Below, one piece after another: positions 57,591 to 64,000 of a stretch of DNA of 64,000 nt. The DNA is from Heterobilharzia americana (taxonomy: Eukaryota; Platyhelminthes; Trematoda; Strigeidida; Schistosomatidae): the NCBI GenBank assembly GCA_944470555.2, contig OX104130.1, positions 67,337,160 to 67,401,159 on the forward strand, read 5' to 3'. The first letter of the stretch is position 1. The number at the start of each line of letters is the position of its first letter. Both the position numbers and the translations under genes were made by a program. The notes under the pieces were generated by a model, which saw only the letters and a program-made list of their open reading frames with translations, made no database searches and had not been told where the DNA came from.

Positions 57591-57861
57591 TGTCCCCATG
57601 TTTACTTTCGCTTTCATCGAGAGAAGACACATCTGCCGACTGGCTTCCCGAAGGCTTTCACCAACCGGTGTCATTTCATCTCTCCGATTCCAGCGAGGAA
57701 TAAGTTAATTTTTCTTTTATATATTTTCTTTGTGCTTTTAAGTTTCTTTAGTGATTGGATTGGTTTTACGGGGTAGGGTTTTTAGTCCTATGTGCAACCT
57801 TCCCCCTCCATTCGGGTTTAGGACCGGCTAGTAACTAGTGAACTATTTAAGTAGGCGAGGT
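57591..57861 (-). mobile_element. RTE-1 5'-end fragment
   Basis: It matches the first 270 bp of the family: minus-strand 5' end ACCTCGCCTACTTAAATAG at 57861, through the leader (CGGGGTAGGG-type stretch, 57770) to the endonuclease start at 57591. It has the 5' end but no 3' part, the opposite of normal LINE truncation. Confidence 0.85.
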
Positions 57862-57980
57862 TATTATGTGTGTCAAATGTTTTGATGTTCCAGTAAACGA
57901 TTAATAATTTCCACTATAATTTGAAAATCACTTGAGTGAACAAGGAATATTCTTTCCGACAACTTCTGCAGGTCCTGCAG

Positions 57981-57981
<1 letters not shown>

Positions 57982-58041
<60 letters not shown>
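57982..58041. repeat. (TA)30 microsatellite
   Basis: 60 bp of pure TA dinucleotide. Confidence 0.95.
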
Positions 58042-58042
<1 letters not shown>

Positions 58043-58757
58043 TGAGGAAATATGCATCAGAATAATTGAGATATCGATTACAAGTTTGTTGATAATATTA
58101 TACAGTTGAGGGCGTCAATTCTGCAAAGTTTTGTGTGAGCACTGATAATGGAACCAATTGTTTCTGGGATTCAGTTCAGGACAATGGATTGTCTAAACAA
58201 TTAAAGTGATAGTTTAATAGTAAGATAATAGGATGGTGTTGATGAGAGCTGGATAAAATAAATAAAGGAAGATAACATGAAGAATAATAGATTGATGGGA
58301 TGTTACTCGTGTTTTAAAAAAATAATAATGACAGTGGCTTTATTCTGAAAGCTATTTCGGGGATATTCCACAGAACTTTCAGCACTTCATACAACATCAG
58401 TTGGATGGAGACGGTGTATATGTATACTTAGCGAAATGAAATAAGTAGAAATTACATCAAGAAGAGATAAAAATGTTCTCTGTATCAGCAACTTTCTTCA
58501 AAATGTACAGACAATTAAGGTAGACGGTCACATTAGCAATTAGATTCATAATGCGTAAAAAATAACATGCTCATCATCATCAATTAGTTCGCTTTGAAAA
58601 ACAGAAATTAATTAGTAAGTCCCTTTATAATACTTTCTTCACCACACACTACACGAGCGAAATACGGTATTGTAGAGTTTTTATATTTTGTAATATGTAC
58701 ACAGAGCATTATGTACTTGCTCCTCATCCTTCCACATGACCGACACGCAGAGAGCTT
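58042..58757. other. No gene recognised
   Basis: AT-rich, no frame above 60 codons, no repeat recognised. Confidence 0.4.
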
Positions 58758-60545
58758 TCAGTGAAGAGGATGTAAGTCATATGGTAATATAACTCCTGCC
58801 AGATGTTTACACGACTTAATAAGTTTGTCCACAGTAGTTTTAACTAGAAGGTTGAGGGGTACATCACTAGTTTTGCTGATAATCTTCAGAGTTCTACGCA
58901 ACATAGCATAGTCTTTATTCAGCAACCCAGGAAAGTATAAGGGGAAGCAATAGAGGAGAACAGGCAAGATGCAGGATTTTATAAAACATAAGAGGAGAGG
59001 CTGAGTAATGCCAGATACTCTCAGATTCCTAATATAGAAAGTTAGACGGAAAATGATTCTGGAAATTAGTGAGATATGGGAGGTCCAGAAAAGGTCTGAA
59101 GAAAAACACACAGAAATTTATCACACTTGCAACATTCTCTAATGCACAACTATCAATCCAACAGGAATCATCAGAGCTAAGCAATTTACATAAGTTATGT
59201 TCACGTCTAAAACTAAAGTTTGTTGTCTGGTGTTTTGAAGAATTCAACATAACAGCATTCATGGAAGATCATCGTCTAACAGTAGATCAGAAATCATTCA
59301 GTTTGGAAGAACCTGGTGAAGAGGAGATTGGTATGGAAACTGTTAGATCATCAGCATATATGGTGAAATTGATAGCATGTGAAGATGGTAAGTCATGCAG
59401 AAAGAAAGAGAAAGGATAGGAGTAAAGGATGGTTGCATGGGAAGACTAGTCACAGCAAGCAATGAGGTGCAGTGCTTCTCCCTGTGAACAGTGTGTTGTT
59501 TCCTATTAGAGAAATAGGAATGCAGGCAGCTGATTATTCAGGACTCAGTAATGATCCCGATTAGCTTGTCCAGAATGAAAGGTCTGGGTACTGAATCAAA
59601 TGACGAAGTATAGTTTGAAAAGGCACACTTGACATACTTGGCATTTTGATCAAGACTATAAACAATATCGTGATATAAGAGAGTGGTGACATTCAAAGAG
59701 CCTCTTCTGCTTTATAGGCAAATCGATCAGGGTCTCCGAGAGCCTTCAGTGAGGGTTTGAGCACAAGTATCATAAGCTTCTCCATTATTTTCAAGAACGT
59801 TGAGATAACTGTAGTCGGACTGAATTTGAGATATATGCCTGGAGTACCTGACTTATGTATGTGGGGACTATCGTAATATCTTTTCAGACATCTGGTATGA
59901 TGTTTTCTACAAACGATCAATTGAACATGTTAACTGATGGATAGCACAAAATATCAGCACACTTCATGAATACCAAGTTGACATACCATCCGGACCTGAA
60001 TTGTGAGAAGTGTTCAGGGATTTGAGACACTTGAAAACATCTTTCGTGGTGAACTCTGGACAACATTCTTCATTGGACATATGTAGACAAAGTGGGATGG
60101 TACACGTGGGTTGACATATAAACGATTTGTTCAAAGTACAGACGTCGGTCGACATGTGCTGCTTTACTAAGGTGTTTACTACCAGTGATGTCTTTAGAAG
60201 GTTTCCACATGTTTGAGGAGCCTTTGAGTGACAAAAGTTTCTGGTTGTATAGTAGACTGAGGCATTTAATTTCCAACCTAATTAAAAGGTTCAATCGACG
60301 AGCACCAGGATTATCACTTACTTTATGTGGTCTTTCTTTCTCTCTTCTTAGTTTTTTTAAGCTTGGGAGAAGATATACGATGGAAGCGTAGGAAAGGGGT
60401 TCACTGGGGCAACAGATATCCGAGCAGAACTTGAAATGACACGTAACACTGTCAAAAGTGTCGTTGGGGGACAAAATGTGTTAAGAGAATGTGCTAAAAT
60501 TATGTCAAACTATGGGGTGAAGGGATATCTACAGCATTGAATTAG
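58758..60545 (-). mobile_element. CR1-like LINE, decayed (linker, RT and C-terminus)
   Basis: Minus-strand remnant. From the 5' side: a linker (60474-60070, SYASIVYLLPSLKKLRREKE), RT start (60155-59964, CLKSLNTSHNSGPDGMSTW, the 'k.S.GPDG.p' motif), and RT palm (59920-59693, TFLKIMEKLMILVLKPSLKA, GDPDRFAYKAEEAL). The C-terminal part follows (59262-58758): CWIDSCALENVASVINF, then SHISLISRIIFRLTFYIRNL, CILPVLLYCFPLYFPGLLN and MLRRTLKIISKTSDVPLNLL. The YADD box is not recognisable. It is related to the fragment at 29150-29640. Confidence 0.8.
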
Positions 60546-60559
60546 GAAATTAGGTTTCC

Positions 60560-61850
60560 TGGAATGGGATGCTAAAGAATTCGTTTATCCTGAATCGGGT
60601 CACAATAGATGTAGCAGCAACACCTGCTTTTTTAGAACGTAACTCGGATTGTTTGACCCTGATTTCCTATACTTCTGCATTCTGAAGGATTTGAAGGTAG
60701 ATACTTTTTGGCAAGATGGTGGGAACCGGGTCCAAAATGTAAAACGACTCATTCATATCCACGTTATGGTTCGTTACAACCAATTGTGCTAATATAGAGC
60801 TCGTAATGGTATATACCATCACTTCACTTAACCACACTGTGAGGTGTTCACAAGCGCGGAAAATTGACTTCCTATAGCGGTGGTCAGTTTAACTAACTTC
60901 ACACGAGCAGCCGAATGAACAAACACAACAAGAAGTGGCTAGCGCATACAATTAATTTTTAACTCTCGGTGTCACCACTGAGTGTGCAGCAAACGAAATT
61001 TGTAATTTATCAGCTTTAAAAACTCTACGAACTGATCTGTATAGTTTGTGAATTAATATCTCGTTGAGCACGTTACCTCTGAACTGCAACCGAATGCATA
61101 ACGGTTTGTTACTAGCTGCTGAAACAACGTTTCTTGCCATTTTTGTAATCGTATATTTCTTTATGAATTAATCAGGATAACCATGTTCGATCAGTGAGTT
61201 GCACAATAGTATCTTCTGAACTAATAGCCTTTACTCTATAACTTGAAGCTTTTACTCAATTTCTTTCTACTGAACAGGGAAAAAGCCCAGTCTGCGCACT
61301 TTTACTAAAATGTTCCTCTTTGTCAACCCACATTTTCTTCTTGAGAGAAGAACGTCAGAAAAAGTTGTCCTGTCGTCTGACTCTTCACACATAAACTTCA
61401 TCACTGAGTGTAATGCATTGAATCTGCTGGGTATCTTAGACCTGTCCATGCTGTTTTCGCACAGGATGAATGTATTATCCATATATCAACAGTAAAACAA
61501 AAATTATCTGATGGATCGTTCGAGTGAACCATTCTCTAGTTTTGACATAAAAACGTCCGTTAATATGGGGCCCACTGGTGAGCCCACTGTGACTCATTAC
61601 ATTTATCTGTATAGTTCACTGTTGAATTTAAAGTTAACATTATTCGTTCATTTGAGCAATAATTTTACGAGGACATCTATAGGGATTCCAACATTGATAT
61701 ACGTTTCTTCTAACCATTCATTTATATAGTTAACTGTTTCGAAAAGAGGAACATTGGTGAATAGAAATGTTACATTCAGTGATATCTTAGTTTCATCCTT
61801 GAAGTTAGCATTCTTAGTTTTGTCCATAAATTCAAATGTTTTTCACACTA
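60560..61850 (-). mobile_element. Penelope-like element remnant with GIY-YIG region
   Basis: Minus-strand, decayed. RT motifs in order: the NVTFLFTNVPLFETVNYI block ('sLDv.SLFTnVPl', 61720-61790), VTVGSPVGPILTDVFMSKLE ('MGsplgp.lAdifM..lE', 61550-61610), and MDNTFILCENSMDRSKIPSR with FSDVLLSRRKCG ('DD.f......fLDvl..r', 61370-61480). Then LIEHGYPD (about 61200) and IRLQFRGNVLNEILIHKLYR (61140-60952). The C-terminal part CVCSFGCSCEVS, stop, RACEHLTVWLS, SSILAQLVVTNHN (60965-60750) matches the end of GIY-YIG-bearing Penelope-like elements. This pairing of RT and GIY-YIG defines the group. Several stops; no active copy. Confidence 0.8.
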
Positions 61851-63926
61851 TGTTTTTCTAGCTGTTTGTATGATGGACAAATATCCAGTTTCTAAAGTAC
61901 TGGTATTTCATGACTGTGAAAGAAACGACGTTTTTGATAGTGAGATAATCATTCTCATATATCAATCATCTGCTATTGTATGACTTTGTATGCATATACA
62001 GTATATGAATACGTTTTAATTTACACAAATATTGTCACCATCAAGCAGAGTATGTTCTTCAGCAAGAGTAAAGTTCATTCAAAATGAATTTATAGAATAT
62101 TAAAGAAGATCCCCCAAAGGTCAAGCTATCTCGATGGCTCTTATAGTAGAACGATAATAAAAAGTTATTCAAACCTAGGAGTCTTTAGAATGTTCAAGTG
62201 TATCAATCAAACATTTGATATTTAGATTATCAACTCAAGCCAATTGTTTATTAATTATTTGCGACTATTCTTGTCAGTAATTTGAAAGCACTGAAGCTTC
62301 CTATAATTGACTTTTATTACACTAACGTTTCAATGTCTTTCTAGTTTTCATATTCACAGTATTTTGATAAACATGCGAAGTCACAATACTTCTGAATCTC
62401 CATACAACTGACCTTAAAATAGCTGACAAATAGATTGTTGAGTAGAAGAAGAAGAAGAAGGAGATAGTTTTACTACTTTCTAAACTTTCTGGCGAGTAGA
62501 ATAAGTTGTGCACCTCCTGAAAGCGATAACTTTCTAAATTATGTTCGCATCAAATAACTTGGTACATGAGTACTGTTTACCACAACCACAAGATAGTCGA
62601 AGTGTAAGCTTCACAGAATAATTCAGAGTAGAAAAAGAGTACATCTGCCGTATGAATATGAAAAACATGACTTATAATAAGTAGTATTATAATTTTATTT
62701 GATTCAACTATGAAGCAATATTTACCATAACAAAATCTAAATACAAGGGTTATCATTATGAATGTTAAAGTACATTTACTTCATGAGAAACACTCGAAGA
62801 AACAGCATTGATTGGACTTAGTCTAAACGTGTATTTTTCATCTCAGACAGCTAAATGATGGTGTATACCTTTTTGAACTGTCAATGTTTCATTGTAGAAA
62901 ACTTTATCGGATATTGTTTCATTGAATACTTTACCTTCAAAGCGTTATCAGTTTTTCTCATAAGGTTATTTAAGTCATTTTTTTCACTATTTCTAATCAC
63001 CTTTCAAAGTAAATCGATATAGTTTGTTTAAAAAATATGAATCTACAAAAGATATGTGGACTAATACTCAAAAATGACATGAATTCACTTACATTTATAA
63101 CTGCTACTTGTTAAGTTTTCTGGTTAAGTTGTACCATGGTTAACAACTGATCAATTAGCAAAGTAAATCTGATTGTCTGATTCGCATCGGTTTCTACTGG
63201 CTCTTCAATTCGAATTGTTTCATGATGTTAGCAATCTCTCAAAGTAGTTTTTCTCTGTCTTTTTTTACTGAACTAAGTTTGTCCTCTGATGGGAACTGAT
63301 AATCAAACGTTAATTAATTATTCAGTTAAGAGAGTAAGTCTAATTCAATGCACAGATTATTTAAACAAAATTTGTTTAATACCGAAGAATTAGTACATTC
63401 TACTTACTTTGGGATTAAACTGTGGGATTCAGTTGATTGCAAACTTATGTCCATAAATCAGCGGTGGTACCATGAACGTATGCTACATTCGGTATTTTCG
63501 GCTTTCAGACGCATTCCTTCATATCTACTGATAAATAAACCATAGTATGCTATGAATTTATCGTAAAATTATTTCATTGAAATCACTAAACTGGAAAGCG
63601 AAAAACTTATAATTCAACTTGAAAACAGCTTTAACTATGAAATGATATCAGCTGGAATACCATTCAAAAATGGAGTCTTAGTTTAGAGGTGAATTTAACC
63701 TCTGCATCACAAGGCATCACACTCATAGATTTGTGTCTTGTGTCAAAAATGTCGTCTTTGAGCGATTGCGTTGCAGTTCAGTAGTCAAGATTATTCAGGT
63801 GGTTCACATCATAGTATGGTTATCATCTTATATCATCGGCAGTTAACCGCATTTAGTTCAGATACGGTTGACCTGATGTAAAGTGATTACCCTCACAGCA
63901 TGGGTGGTATGTAATAGAATAGTCGT
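61851..63926. other. No gene recognised
   Basis: About 2 kb of AT-rich sequence. It contains a short (GAA)n run at 62444-62461. The 65-codon frame at 63348-63545 has no domain that I can name. No splice-bounded exon could be supported. Confidence 0.4.
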
Positions 63927-64000
63927 CTTAGAAATGGTAAAATTAGGCAGAGAGTACTAGGCAAGAAAGACAAGTTAGTAGGGGAAACTTTAAACACTCA
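63927..64000 (+). mobile_element. RTE-2 scrap at the window edge
   Basis: TTAGGCAGAGAGTACTAGGC near 63950 matches TTAGGCAAAAAGTACTAGGC near 11640, in the family's 'VR.RVLGKKGKSVDE' region. It continues beyond the window. Confidence 0.7.

Noticed and set aside
59069..59419. 116-codon plus-strand hydrophilic frame resembling a cellular exon
   Set aside because: The minus strand of the same bases carries the CR1-like C-terminal pattern in the right order with its neighbours, so the plus frame is a shadow, though the composition is plausible.
61267..61482. Small cellular gene with the frame MDNTFILCEN...
   Set aside because: It fits the Penelope-like RT pattern and lies in order with other blocks of that element on the same strand.

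Overview
The window looks like a blood-fluke (Schistosoma-type flatworm) genome segment. It is AT-rich and mostly non-coding, with one split cellular gene in a sea of retrotransposons. The clues are a 35-bp intron near the 5' end of the gene (typical of schistosome 5' introns) and the repeat repertoire: two RTE-clade LINE families, CR1-like LINEs, CsRn1/Boudicca-type Gypsy elements and a Penelope-like element with a GIY-YIG remnant. I cannot decide the species.

Layout. 1-10936: the minus-strand 5' half of a gamma-glutamyltransferase (GGT)-like gene, four exons (10677-10934, 10497-10641, 5885-6132, 3296-3583; 313 codons, in phase throughout). The exons with the catalytic Thr would lie beyond base 1. 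Its introns hold an RTE-1 copy (A), two RTE-2 copies or fragments, and a 320-bp palindrome whose arms each carry a tRNA-Thr-like sequence. 11276-19460: RTE-2 fragments, one split by RTE-1 copy B, then RTE-1 copy C. 19960-27975: a CR1-like element split by two tandem RTE-2 copies (2.9 kb shared, almost identical), the whole block flanked by an 11-bp direct repeat. 29150-40255: CR1-like sequence; a CR1 element with ORF1 and endonuclease is split by a Gypsy element with 228-bp LTRs (31214-36904) and by a 706-bp solo-LTR-like insertion. 40260-57066: a second, internally deleted Gypsy element, part of which lies in a tandem array of four 4,012-bp units that are almost identical. 57591-64000: an RTE-1 5' fragment, a (TA)30 microsatellite, a CR1-like remnant, a Penelope-like remnant and a terminal RTE-2 scrap.

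How it works together: there is no operon-like logic. The GGT-like gene is the only cellular protein gene I can support. The rest records serial nested transposition, which can be read from target-site duplications: 12 bp for RTE-1 A, 13 bp with one mismatch for B, 12 bp with one mismatch for C, 11 bp for the RTE-2 tandem, 4 bp for Gypsy. In this account 'RTE-1' is the family of copies A/B/C and 'RTE-2' the family of the 769-codon ORF; these are local labels, not database names. All transposon reading frames seen here are broken.
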